Source: Apostichopus californicus (lineage: Eukaryota; Echinodermata; Holothuroidea; Aspidochirotida; Stichopodidae). Taken from it: 30,275 bases of DNA. Of the stretch, positions 1 through 8,607 are shown in pieces. The notes beneath the pieces were generated by a model, which was not told the origin of the DNA, did not search any database, and saw nothing but the letters and a program-made list of their open reading frames with translations. A program made the translations under genes and the position numbers. The stretch spans positions 1 to 30,275 of the forward strand of contig JAIPMN010001615.1 of NCBI GenBank assembly GCA_020650975.1, in the 5' to 3' direction. The first letter of the stretch is position 1. Each line of letters opens with the position of its first letter.

Positions 1-1170
1 ATTACCGGTGTTATACTGATTGTATCTTAATAAGTGTTTTACTTAAATGCAGCATTAATCCAAACAAATTATTCAGGTAAAAACAATCATATTGGTAATA
101 TGATATATCGTATAGCCTATACCTAATTGTTATGCTACTGTTGTTTAATGAAATGCTAATTATTTGCTCTATTTAAAGTTAATCCTTTTTGCGAAAGTAA
201 GTGAAAAGGGGCCTCTGAATTACTGGAAGTAAAAAAAAGGTACAAAGAGATAAATCCATTCAGTTTCATACCAATATACGTCTATCATCAAACTATTTTG
301 ATGTATAATTTATAAATAAACATACATACTAATAGTCATGATTTTTTTCAAATTTATTCATTACTTTTCTTTTGCATATTATTGCCCCTGTATATATGGA
401 GCAGTTAAATTTGTAAGGCACCCGTATCCGTATATACCTATTCGTTTACCCAGGGAACTCCCTATAGTATAGTTTATCCATTGACGTATTACGCACCCCT
501 GGTTAATCTTTGCTTTGATATACACTATCATAATATTTCAAGTACTTGCATTTTCATAACTATACTTAGTCATCGATATAGCCCTTTATCATTAATTTCA
601 GGATGAAAAGCTTCTTATTTGTTTCATTTAATGTAGAAATATGAAATATGTTTAAGAATGATCAAATAAATTCCTTCCATATCTTTTTTTATTGAAAGTT
701 TACAGTACCGTATGGTGTAAATAATGGTAGCATACCATCAAATCGCCATACCCTCTTGCAGGATAAATATTTCAAGCATGCAATCGTTGTGGTTAAAAAT
801 TGCAACTGATTGCCATTATAAGCTAATGAATATAAGAGATTAGAGATCACAATAATAATTGGAACTCTATATGAAATTTCACTTATAGTTATGATGTGTA
901 TTTTACAAAATTGGCAGACAACACGAAAGACAATATACTCCCATATACTCTTTGGTAGAGTAATCAAATCATTCTCATCTTTTAAGCTTCATACGTTATT
1001 GTGTTAGTACTCCCTATTAACGAGTAACTACTAAGGGTATAGTCCAATCAAAATATTTTCCTCAGAGTTAAAAAAAAGAAGAAGGGAGAAATAGAACGAA
1101 AGAGAGAAAAACCATTTTATTTCCAGTTTGTAACCTTCGAATTGTAAACTGGTATATTTCATTGTTCCAG
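1..1170. other. AT-rich non-coding stretch
   Basis: No convincing gene is visible. The only splice-like signal is at 179-196 on the plus strand: a pyrimidine-rich acceptor (TTTGCTCTATTTAAAG), 18 bases reading LILFAK in phase 0, then GTAAGTG. An 18-nt exon is too small to call without transcripts. The frame at 689-967 on the minus strand begins with ATG but has no splice signals or recognisable motif. Confidence 0.5.
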
Positions 1171-1213
1171 GAACGAATTATCGTTAGATTGATCAAACAT
1201 GTTCAATTTCCTG
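1171..1213 (+). CDS. Candidate 43-nt internal exon
   Basis: A strong acceptor (ATATTTCATTGTTCCAG) precedes 43 bases that end in CTG followed by GTAACT. Only the phase-0 entry frame is open; the other two hit stops. It reads ERIIVRLIKHVQFP and leaves phase 1. The next well-formed plus-strand exon (4969-5022) is entered in phase 1, where the junction codon would be GAT. The basic, hydrophobic peptide would suit a juxtamembrane segment, but that is speculation. The donor is mediocre because position +5 is C. The family is unknown. Confidence 0.3.
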
Positions 1214-1513
1214 GTAACTTCTCTTAATTTTAATTGTCAAATATCTGAAATAGTCGAATATCTGAACATCTGAAAAAAATACAGTTTTATGAAATTTACT
1301 GCATTTGCTTATAATGCTACAATGGAACCAATTTCGTTTTATGCATCATCTACCTCTCCATTAGAACCTGTAGGCTTAAGTACCAAACTTATATGAAACC
1401 TTAATCCATTAAAGAATTTCAGAATATATATATGGCAGGAATTCAATCTGAAAAAAGAACTATGTAATAGTTTAACAATGACAGGGAATGCAATTGTTAG
1501 CACTCTTATTCAG

Positions 1514-1917
1514 ATATTTTAATTTTATTAATATTATCTATTCATCATGCTGTTGGGGTTATATACAAAGTAAACAGTACTATATCGTACCAAAAGAAAA
1601 TGATTATATGCTACAGAATATCAAAAAGTGGGGTCGAGACGTGTAAGATCAGTTCAACGCCAACAAGTAAATTTGAATTGTATAATCTCCTGATAAAATT
1701 TAGCTTTATTTCTGTCAAATTAAGTTGGTTGTATAACTGTAATATTCTGAACGATAACCACAACAGAAAAATCAATGTTGTTTTATCAAATTCTATTTAC
1801 AAAAAAATAAATAAAAATGTAGGAAGAATTGTAAAAAATGTCAGAAATGTTTCCACTAGAATATACAAACGGTTTGCGTTGATATCTACAAACTTTTCCA
1901 TCTTACAATTCTGTTAA
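1514..1917 (+). CDS. Open frame after an acceptor, possible terminal exon
   Basis: After TAGCACTCTTATTCAG the frame stays open from 1514 to a TAA at 1915-1917, about 134 codons and the longest open run noticed in the window. It is entered in phase 1 and could follow exon 1171-1213 across a 300-nt intron. The start is hydrophobic (ILILLILSIHHAVG). The rest is rich in Asn, Lys, Ile and Ser, as expected from AT-rich random sequence, and no domain is recognised. An internal ATG lies at 1600. It may be a real last exon, an old element remnant, or chance. Confidence 0.15.
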
Positions 1918-2900
1918 ACTATATCTCAATATTGGGGGAAAAAAACGTTTCTTTCTAATGACAGAAGGTAACCTTTAGAGTTTAAACAACGAATTGACAG
2001 ATCTGACACTTATTAAAGTCATCTTTGTTGTCTGTCATTTGTATATAGCCTATATTTCGATGCTAATTTAGAAACAACAAAACTGTTTGCAATACATGGT
2101 GAACAAATATATATATATATTTTTAAACGTGTGGCTAAAATAACGTGAAAGTTAATTTTAAATATAAGTTGGATTTCCAAGTTCTCCAAAATAGTAAACA
2201 TGTGAACCTTCCAGTGTAGAGCATACCAGTGTGATACTTAAGCTACTCATTGTCAACTTGAAGTCAACAAAAGAAAACAGAAAAACGAAAGCACATCACC
2301 ATCAAAGTAATATGCTTGATTTGGGGGGAGGGGAGGGGGAGTATGAAATAAATATTTTCATTTACTATACATGTATTTGATAGAGGAAACGTTTATGTAA
2401 ACACTGATGCCTAGAGAAATGTACATACTAAGTCACATTAACGGGCATGTATCTCTAACATGTTGATATATTCATGATTCAATTTCTAAATGGAAATAGA
2501 TTACCGTTAATTTGTGATTACGTTCAACTTTCAAGTAGCAAGGTATGCTACTGAATTCATACTACCATTGAATTATAGTTTATAATATGGTTGGCTTTAA
2601 TTTACCTTTGCTGGGACCAAAACAGCTGATTCCGTAAAGATATATTAGAATAACAACCGTATACCACGTTTCCTCACACAACAAAAATGGCTGTCGTCTT
2701 TTTCCCCCCTTTCCCGGAACAATATTTACATTCCAATATAATGACACGAATTATTCAAAGGTAGCCATTCCACGAAAATAATTCCTCTTGGCGTCCAAAG
2801 TATTAAATTAGAGCAATAAACAATCGAATATCAAGAAGCGATAAGTTCAGTAAATATTTGAACAAGATTTACTATCCTAACAACGTCGTTATGAATTTTC
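1918..2900. other. Non-coding stretch with a G-rich tract
   Basis: No gene is supported. Positions 2323-2339 hold three G runs (6, 4 and 5 bases separated by single A), able to form a G-quadruplex. On the minus strand a frame without a start codon runs from about 2750 to a donor-like CAAAG/GTAAAT at 2603-2607. It includes WYTVVILIYLYGISCFG but has no convincing acceptor, so it was not called as an exon. Confidence 0.4.
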
Positions 2901-2916
2901 ACCTAATATGTGGAAG

Positions 2917-3168
2917 GGGGTAAGTGAATGGCTTTCTATCTCGGTTAGGCGCGAAAAGATGCCGCGATTCCTACTGGCGAGCCCAATGGGAGACGTTTTG
3001 TTTCAATATACCCTTGCATGGATGGAGCGATGATGCTTCCTTCCGCATACCAAACTTGGTTAGTCAGGAAAATGCAATGTTCCCACATTGCGAAACCGGT
3101 TTTTTCTACTACATAGTTCAAACCATTCTAGAATGGCAATTGATTCTGACTGGGAGGTTGGTATGAAA
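2917..3168 (+). other. GC-richer island with an 80-codon frame, unassigned
   Basis: About 250 bases stand out from the AT-rich surroundings by CpG content (GGCGCGAAAAGATGCCGCG and neighbours). One frame is open at 2924-3166, and another gives ATG at 2959 followed by 24 codons. A GTAAGTG donor-like site sits at 2920 just before the island. No domain is recognised and the start would have to be a GTG, so I do not call a gene. It could be an eroded exon, a 5' exon or a foreign fragment. Confidence 0.25.
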
Positions 3169-4968
3169 ACAAAAATGTGTGAAAGAACTAGTAAAACAAT
3201 TATAAAGAAACGAAAAACAATAACATTGTCCTATTATAGTTGAGAAGATCATTCCCTGTTCTCACTTTCGACTTCTTACAAAGAATAGCCACACATGCAA
3301 TGTTGATTAAGAACTGTAAAGTTCTAACAATTAATATAATTCATTGTCGAAAGCTTAATTTCTTTTGCATTCTGTCGATAGGGGCTAAATTAGTGACAAA
3401 AGAAAGAGCGAAACTTAGGTTGCAAGGTGGTTATATTAAGGAAGTATGATAGGGATAGTACAGTGACAGAAAATTTGGTGTATTAAAACATGGATTTATT
3501 TCCAGCTGGAAATAATTTTACTTCATTTTAAACAGTTATGTTGTCATGACGTTAGCAGTTTTCTGGTGTTATTCAAATATTCTTATCCAAAATTTGTTTC
3601 CATTTGAACAAGCAAGTGTGGCAGATGGTCAGTTACAATTCCTGGCCTTAACTGTCTTAGTGGTGCTATTGTTCTGTTGTCAGACTACCTCTTGTGAAAG
3701 TTTTGCTATAGGACCAGCTCTTTTAACTATTAAACATATATCTACACAGTGTTTTCAGCAGATTTATAAGTTAATTAATTGTTTGTTTACAAATAATTAT
3801 TGTTCCACTGATTTACAAAGGCACACCAAAGTTTGTTTCTGCATGTAAACCTTACCCTTTACTTACTCTATACGTAACCATATACATATATAGAACTGTA
3901 CTACGTCAGTTTGGTTGTTGACGCCCACCGTCTGAATGTCATTACCGTATAGACCTTGTAATAATATATACCTGCACATTTAATAAAAACGCCTGTGCGG
4001 GAAATTTGAATGTGAACGCTCTTCAACAGGATAACATACACTAACGCTATAGTTGATTTGTGTGTTTATGAAAGTCCTAGAGATTAGCCAGAAATTTGTC
4101 TAGCTTTGAGCCTAGTCCAGTGATACGAAAGAGTAGGCTCGCAGAGTCTCGCACAAACCTGTTCGTCAAAGTATGCAATGTAGGCCTATACAAACTGTTG
4201 CCTCAGTTATTTCCTTGTTATATAGACAGTTAGACAGACATTACTGCATTAGTGTACTATAGTATTAAAACAAAACCTTTATCTTTATAATGTGGACAAC
4301 TCTGGAAAGAATTAGATTCAAGTTTGAATGTTGAATTTGCAGGTCAAAAGTAAATATGTCATAAACGCAGACGTCCTGCGTTTAATAAGACCATAACAAC
4401 AACAAAAAATCGTTTACTCGTACGAGGAGATGTACACATATGCGATTTATTAAAATGCTAGTTGGCTTATGTTATCACTTGCATGCATGATATCAACATG
4501 GAAATATGGACTGATTAGCTCTGCATAAATAAATAAATAATAGTCTAGAAAGTGTGAGCAACCTTAAATATTTTGGTAATTGTACTGGATGTGCTAAGTG
4601 GATGAATGTCATGGAAATTGGTATGGATTCAACCATGTAACTAGATCTTAAACTTTTGAGAAATCATCATTTTATGCCTCATATATAGGTAGAAATTGTA
4701 AAGATGGAATTTGCGAGCATTGTAATGTTTATAACAACGCAAATATGTCATTTATTTACTTAAAGTCTAAGTTACTAATTTTCTTAAATATGAAAACGAT
4801 TTAGACTTCACAACATGTTTGTACATTCGTTTTTTTATTTTTTTTTATTATTACTTTTCTTATCGCAAACTGATTGAAATATGTGGGTACTTGTCAAAAG
4901 ACGTATGTCCTTATAATACTGTAATACTATCTTACTTTATGTCTACATGATACTAACGATTTTAATAG
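3169..4968. other. Intron-like stretch with weak exon candidates
   Basis: Mostly AT-rich. A plus-strand frame at 3546-3848 includes a hydrophobic run (LALTVLVVLLFCC near 3640-3680) but has no good donor and is probably chance. Positions 4689-4721 carry an acceptor (GCCTCATATATAG) and 33 bases in phase 1 reading RNCKDGICEH, but the donor (ATT/GTAATG) is poor. On the minus strand, 3866-3930 could be an exon, with donor AGA/GTAAGT and a weak acceptor. Confidence 0.35.
3506..3531 (+). CDS. Candidate short alternative terminal exon
   Basis: A good acceptor (GGATTTATTTCCAG) is followed in phase 1 by GNNFTSF and a TAA. It could serve as a short alternative ending after exon 1171-1213. A seven-residue tail is easily matched by chance, so the call rests on the quality of the acceptor alone. 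The phase-0 frame is also open, for about 33 codons. Confidence 0.15.
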
Positions 4969-5022
4969 ATGGTACTGATGACAATTCATTGTCTAATTGT
5001 CAAGAAAACACACAAGAACAAA
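4969..5022 (+). CDS. 54-nt symmetric (phase 1-1) internal exon
   Basis: This is the best single exon in the window. A perfect TACTAAC branch-point consensus lies at 4951-4957, the acceptor TTTTAATAG ends at 4968, and the donor AAA/GTAAGTAA begins at 5023. The length is a multiple of three, so inclusion or skipping keeps the frame. In phase 1 it reads GTDDNSLSNCQENTQEQ, acidic and Asn/Gln-rich as in a flexible linker or tail. Phase 0 is also open (it begins ATG) and phase 2 is stopped. It fits upstream exon 1171-1213 and downstream phase-1 exons at 5367, 7018 and 10820. No family is recognised. Confidence 0.55.
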
Positions 5023-5276
5023 GTAAGTAACGTTATTTCTATCATAATAGATTTCCTGTTTGTTTTAATTGTCGACATACATGTTTTTGATATAAACAAT
5101 ATAGAAATATAAACCTAAATAATAACTATAGTACATACCGTATGTGCAGTTTACTTTAAACCAGTCAAAGCTTCTTCTACGGTTCTATGGCATCATTAAT
5201 ATGAGGCGCCAATACAAGAGTGTACATATACCTACCATTGATGCGAGCACAGACACAGTTAACTATGTAATACATG

Positions 5277-5582
5277 AATAGGGACAATACTAGAGACGAG
5301 AAATACATATGCAATTAACACTAGGCTAGGGTATAAATAAACACAATTTTTTTTTTACAATTCTAGTTGAAGTATTTGAAAGCTTGTTTATATCGATGTG
5401 GGCGTTATATCTAGAAACCTGTACATCAGTTTGTGAGTTCTACTCCTCCGTACAAGTAAAGTAACGTGATGTGAAATCCTTTCACGCTAAACCAATCTTT
5501 TACTAGTGTTAGGCCTGTTTATGCGATTTATTGTTGCTACCGGGATGTACAGTATAGGCTTATACACAGTACATATGGCGAA
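5277..5582 (+). repeat. Tandem duplication block A, copy 1
   Basis: About 300 bases, from AATAGGGAC to ACAGTACATATG, recur at 6940-7223 in the same orientation at roughly 85 percent identity with small indels. Shared landmarks include CACTAGGCTAGGGT, TATCGATGTGGGCG and CACTAGTGTTAGGCCTG-like sequence. The block contains the 66-nt candidate exon at 5367-5432. In this copy, block B does not follow directly; about 0.9 kb lies between. Confidence 0.85.
5367..5432 (+). CDS. 66-nt symmetric exon, duplicate 1
   Basis: A polyT tract and ACAATTCTAG acceptor precede 66 bases ending at GTTT/GTGAGT. Only the phase-1 entry frame is open; it encodes EVFESLFISMWALYLETCTSV and leaves phase 1. The exon is therefore symmetric and compatible with the 54-nt exon upstream. 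A second copy with the same splice sites lies at 7018-7083, differing at 4 of 66 positions against roughly 14 percent divergence in the flanks. All four differences change the amino acid, so purifying selection is not shown. The peptide is hydrophobic in the middle. Function unknown. Confidence 0.4.
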
Positions 5583-6479
5583 CATTTTGACAACGATGTA
5601 CGAATACATAGGTTATCAACAAAAGTTAGGCCTAATGTAAGGTGGTACAGTGTATAAAAATGCAGAAATGAAATTAAGTCTATCATTTTCTATTAATTTA
5701 CTAAAATATCTGGGAATCATTAACATAATGTTCTTGTTGGTATGAGAACTGTGATCTGCAATTTGAGTTTGAATTAAGAGTGACTTGTGGTTTTGTGTTA
5801 ATGAATAGTGTAGGCCTACTGTAATTATGGGCAGACTGGTATATGACCGTTCACATTTATATATGAATACATGCATATTGTGAACAGTTCTTTTACAACG
5901 ACATAGGCATGAATATCATCCATGTTCGTGACGTGATTAGGCATAGGGAGCTGTTTCTATTTCCAAGATCTTCGGTGCTTTTCTAACAATATCGAAATAT
6001 GACAATGTCCAATGATAGCTACAGCATAACCACCTTAAGAAAATGGAAATTCACTTGGGAAGAAAACTAGGCACACTTCACTGTATATACCTAATTGTAT
6101 TATGTGATATCTTAATGACGAGTGTATCGTTAAAATAAAGTCAGGCGTTACAATCATTGAAGCAATCAAGCAATAATTTTTTTAAATCTTGTATTATATT
6201 TTTAAAGTTATGACTTTTAAAAGGATAACGTGAAACTAATATAATATGTCGTTATAGTTAATCCTTACATCTACCAAGTTTCATGTTTGAATTCGTCTTA
6301 TGTAATATAAAGACTGGAGAAAATAAATGCTGATCTCATCCACAAAATTGAAAACCGTTCCAACCAATCGCTAAGCTGATTAAATCTTGATACAATGAAA
6401 AGAAATAGTAATATGAAAGCATTTTCAGCATGTGTTGTTCAATTAAACATAACCACATGTATTATGAAGCTATTGTGTA
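5583..6479. other. Segment present in duplication copy 1 only
   Basis: These 0.9 kb lie between block A and block B in the first copy. In the second copy the blocks abut after TACATAGGT, so this is either an insertion here or a deletion there. It is AT-rich, contains TAGGCCTA palindromes (5629 and 5812), and shows no convincing exon. The minus-strand frame at 5616-5876 runs through such a palindrome and shows no motif. I see no terminal inverted repeats or target duplication at the junctions. Confidence 0.5.
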
Positions 6480-6790
6480 TAAGCTGGGTATAGGCTCTCT
6501 CCCTGTCTCGCTCTAGACATGTACAAATACGTTAGGCTTCAATGTGTACATATTATGTACGATTCTCCATTTTCAAGATAAATGCCAAACAAAATTCGAC
6601 ATTTATACTTTCTTGCATTGAAAAATTTAATACATTACCATCAAACCAAAAAATATTTTTGGTAACTGGTTTTTACTGCACCCATATGGTACGATTGGAT
6701 CTTAAATAGTGCAAGCCACGTGGTCATAGTATTTGTATCATAGCTTGTGATAAATAGTTTCCTCGTGAGTGAAGCAAACCCAGCTTGGAA
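6480..6790 (+). repeat. Tandem duplication block B, copy 1
   Basis: About 310 bases recur at 7238-7552 in the same orientation. Shared landmarks are CTGGGTATAGG, GTACAAATACGTTAGGCT, CGATTCTCCATTTTCAAG and ATATGGTACGATTGGATC. On the minus strand this copy carries a disrupted version of the frame intact at 7383-7616: a one-base length difference near 6725-6745 shifts it, and the stretch coding the N-terminal anchor lies outside the repeat and is absent here. Confidence 0.85.
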
Positions 6791-6939
6791 CGGTTTGTAG
6801 TGCTATTATTGTATTTAGCTTGTAAGGATGTAAGATGTAGCTTACTTTAATTAAGGCGACTGGATATTTTACACGAATCTAACAAACCAAGTTAGTACAT
6901 CAAAACAAAACATCAAAAGAAAAGAGAATAAAAACGAAA
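6791..6939. other. Spacer between the duplicated blocks
   Basis: About 150 bases between block B copy 1 and block A copy 2, AT-rich, with no match seen to the outer flanks of the duplication and no coding signal. Confidence 0.5.
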
Positions 6940-7233
6940 TAATAGGGATGAGAATACATCTGCAATGAACACTAGGCTAGGGTCTAAACAAACACATATT
7001 AGTATTTACAATTCTAGTAGAAATATTTAAAAGCTTGTTTATATCGATGTGGGCGTTATATCTAGAAGCCTGTACATCAGTTTGTGAGTTCTACACATTC
7101 GTACATGTAAATATAAGTGATATGTAATCCTTTCACGATAAACCAATCTTTCACTAGTGTTAGGCCTGTACATGCGATTTATTATTTGCTACTGGGATGT
7201 ATAGGCTTATAAACAGTACATATGTCTACATAG
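6940..7233 (+). repeat. Tandem duplication block A, copy 2
   Basis: Second copy of the block at 5277-5582, same orientation, about 1.66 kb downstream. It keeps the 66-nt candidate exon with both splice sites. Here block B follows within about five bases, suggesting that A-B is one ancestral unit of roughly 0.6 kb and that copy 1 is interrupted, or alternatively that copy 2 lost the middle. Confidence 0.85.
7018..7083 (+). CDS. 66-nt symmetric exon, duplicate 2
   Basis: The acceptor is TATTTACAATTCTAG and the donor GTTT/GTGAGT, as in the copy at 5367. Entered in phase 1 it reads EIFKSLFISMWALYLEACTSV and leaves phase 1; the other frames are stopped. Relative to copy 1 the changes are V to I, E to K, T to A, and one in the entry codon. 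Two adjacent interchangeable exons of equal length are the usual layout of mutually exclusive or alternatively included exons, but the conserved block could equally be part of a duplicated repeat. No transcript evidence is available. Confidence 0.4.
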
Positions 7234-7237
7234 GTCT

Positions 7238-7552
7238 TACCTGGGTATAGGTTTTTTTCTCTGTCTCACTCTAGTAATGTACAAATACGTTAGGCTATAA
7301 TGTGTACATATGTACGATTCTCCATTTTCAAGATAACAGCCAAACAAAATTCAACATTTGTACTTTCCTTGCATTGAAATCTTTAATACATTACCATCAA
7401 ACCTTGGTGATCTTTTGGTAACTGGTTTTCACTACACCCATATGGTACGATTGGATCATAAATAGTGCTGGAAACGTGGTCATATCTTTTTTTATAATAG
7501 TTTGTGATAAATAGTTTCCTTGTGGGTGAAGAAAACCCAGCCAAATGAATCA
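7238..7552 (+). repeat. Tandem duplication block B, copy 2
   Basis: Second copy of the block at 6480-6790. Homology stops around AAACCCAGC, beyond which the two copies have unrelated sequence. The minus strand carries most of the intact frame 7383-7616 and a donor-like CCCAG/GTAAG at 7236-7245 that copy 1 lacks. Confidence 0.85.
7241..7270 (-). CDS. Candidate 30-nt minus-strand exon
   Basis: On the minus strand a TTTGTACATTACTAG acceptor is followed by 30 bases in phase 0 reading SETEKKTYTQ and a consensus donor CAG/GTAAGA. Exon 8176-8327 leaves phase 0, so this could be its next exon. It lies at the junction between duplicated blocks; in copy 1 the donor is gone and the segment is 29 bases long. 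A micro-exon this short needs RNA support. Confidence 0.2.
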
Positions 7553-7616
7553 GAATCAAGGAAACCGAAATCAGAAACAAAACATAAGCAAGTAACCGAA
7601 CCACAAGGATCAACAT
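7383..7616 (-). CDS. Small putative membrane-anchored protein or first exon
   Basis: The frame has 77 codons from ATG to TAA. Residues 1-27 are strongly hydrophobic (MLILVVRLLAYVLFLISVSL and following), like a signal peptide or type II signal anchor. A polar stretch follows with SSPTRKLFITNYY, DPIVPYGCSENQLPKDHQG and a single Cys. An in-frame stop lies three codons before the ATG with no AG between, so the ATG would be the true start. A weak donor (GATG/GTAATG) near the end allows this to be a first exon. The C-terminal two thirds lie in the duplicated block B, and the other copy is frameshifted. No family is recognised; chance remains possible. Confidence 0.3.
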   Translation of the reverse strand: MLILVVRLLAYVLFLISVSLILIHLAGFSSPTRKLFITNYYKKRYDHVSSTIYDPIVPYGCSENQLPKDHQGLMVMY

Positions 7617-7930
7617 TATATTTTAATTGGTCAGATTGAACGCGATAATAAGTTATAAATGTTCAAAACATTGCTTAAGAACATGATTACAAAGAAAAGA
7701 AAAGCTGCTAATGACTTTTGAAGTAGACTGATTAAATTGATATACTGTAATTATTCAGTAGCTGTATTTCTTGAGATGAATCTGTGTAGGTGTTGCGGTT
7801 TGTTTGTTCTCATGTGAGCTGTGAGCAGTGGGTGTCAATCAAGGTCAGCATGTTATCAATCAATAAATCTTAAAAGAAGGAATTGCAATTTCTAAAATAG
7901 TTAATTCGAAATACTTGGTAAGTACAAGAG

Positions 7931-7954
7931 ATGTACAGACTGCAGTCTGTACAT
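7931..7954. repeat. 24-bp perfect palindrome
   Basis: ATGTACAGACTG is followed directly by its exact reverse complement CAGTCTGTACAT, with no spacer. Symmetry ends at both sides (7930 and 7955 do not pair). Confidence 0.95.
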
Positions 7955-7980
7955 GTCTACATGTCTATGGACATGTAGAC
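7955..7980. repeat. 11-bp perfect hairpin abutting a palindrome
   Basis: GTCTACATGTC at 7955-7965 pairs perfectly with GACATGTAGAC at 7970-7980 around a 4-base loop TATG. It starts at the base after the 24-bp palindrome, so 50 consecutive bases fold into two perfect stems. Confidence 0.95.
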
Positions 7981-8175
7981 CTATCTAAATCCACTTATAT
8001 TAATGATCATGTAGGCTAATGAGAAAAAAAAAAGGCTCTGTGTGAAAGGGGTTACTCATTGTATGGAAGCTTTCTGAACTGTACAATAGCAGTAAAATGT
8101 AGTATTGCTTTGTCGATTCACCTTGTTATTAACATAGTGTAAGCTTACATACTTAATCAAACATATTCAACTTAC

Positions 8176-8327
8176 CTTGTACATTATATCACGTGTACCG
8201 AATGCGCGATTTGTTAAGTGTTGGCCTTGGTTTCTTCTTGTCATACAGCGTTTTACTAATTTGTTGTTGTATTTCGCTTGTTGATTTTCTGACACCATTA
8301 TTTCAATGATGACTTGTTGTACTACTT
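8176..8327 (-). CDS. 152-nt internal exon (phase 1 to 0), unknown protein
   Basis: On the minus strand the acceptor ATTCATTCATGCAG precedes 152 bases ending in a consensus donor AAG/GTAAGT. Entered in phase 1 it gives 50 uninterrupted codons: a helical start (VVQQVIIEIMVSENQQ), then a basic stretch (KYNNKLVKRCMTRRNQGQ), then HLTNRAFGTRDIMYK. Upstream exon 9195-9444 leaves phase 1, giving a Glu codon at the junction. Downstream, either the micro-exon 7241-7270 (phase 0) or an acceptor with a long T tract at about 8008-8030 followed by Pro-Thr-stop could end the frame. No family is recognised. Confidence 0.4.
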
Positions 8328-8415
8328 CTGCATGAATGAATGCATATGTTTATCGAGCTATATTTGGAGGAAAACAAATTGGTGTGGTATCGGTAAGGCA
8401 TCTTTCCTTGGACAG

Positions 8416-8452
8416 GTCTGAGTTTGCAGACACGGTTTTGTTGGGCGAGTAG
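8416..8452 (+). CDS. Candidate short terminal exon
   Basis: The acceptor CATCTTTCCTTGGACAG is followed in phase 2 by SEFADTVLLGE and TAG. The frame is short and could be chance. It overlaps no stronger call but sits just upstream of another phase-2 tail at 8523-8607. Confidence 0.15.
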
Positions 8453-8461
8453 TGGTGATGT

Positions 8462-8510
8462 GTATGTGTGTGTGTGCGTGTGTGGGTGGATGGGTTGGGG
8501 TGGTGTGTTT
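8462..8510. repeat. TG-rich microsatellite
   Basis: An imperfect (TG)n tract passes into GTGGGTGGATGGGTTGGGGTGG. The G-rich part could form a quadruplex on the plus strand. Confidence 0.85.
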
Positions 8511-8522
8511 TCTTCATACTAG

Positions 8523-8607
8523 AGCTGTGGAGGAAATATGGATGTTTACCTTACCATATACTTCTAATGAGAAAGGTGAAAAGAAAATTCCAGATGAAGT
8601 TATGTAG
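8523..8607 (+). CDS. Candidate terminal exon, phase 2 entry
   Basis: A strong acceptor (GTTTTCTTCATACTAG) precedes a phase-2 frame of 27 codons ending in TAG: AVEEIWMFTLPYTSNEKG then EKKIPDEVM. The composition looks protein-like, but the other two frames are also open for 14 and 33 codons, so frame choice is uncertain. No plus-strand exon with a phase-2 exit was found upstream. The region lies opposite the minus-strand intron between 8327 and 9195. Confidence 0.2.

Noticed and set aside
2605..2750. Minus-strand frame without ATG ending at AAAG/GTAAAT, with a hydrophobic YTVVILIYLYG run
   Set aside because: No credible acceptor, and a run of about 50 open codons is expected by chance at this base composition.
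3546..3848. 100-codon plus-strand frame with a hydrophobic run resembling a membrane exon
   Set aside because: There is no consensus donor, the acceptor at 3505 is out of phase with it, and the composition after the hydrophobic run looks random.
7931..7980. CRISPR-like or rho-independent terminator interpretation of the palindromes
   Set aside because: The window is eukaryotic, there is no spacer periodicity and no U-tract follows.
8460..8510. Quadruplex call for the TG/G tract as a regulatory element
   Set aside because: Only two or three G runs of sufficient length; it is best described as a microsatellite.
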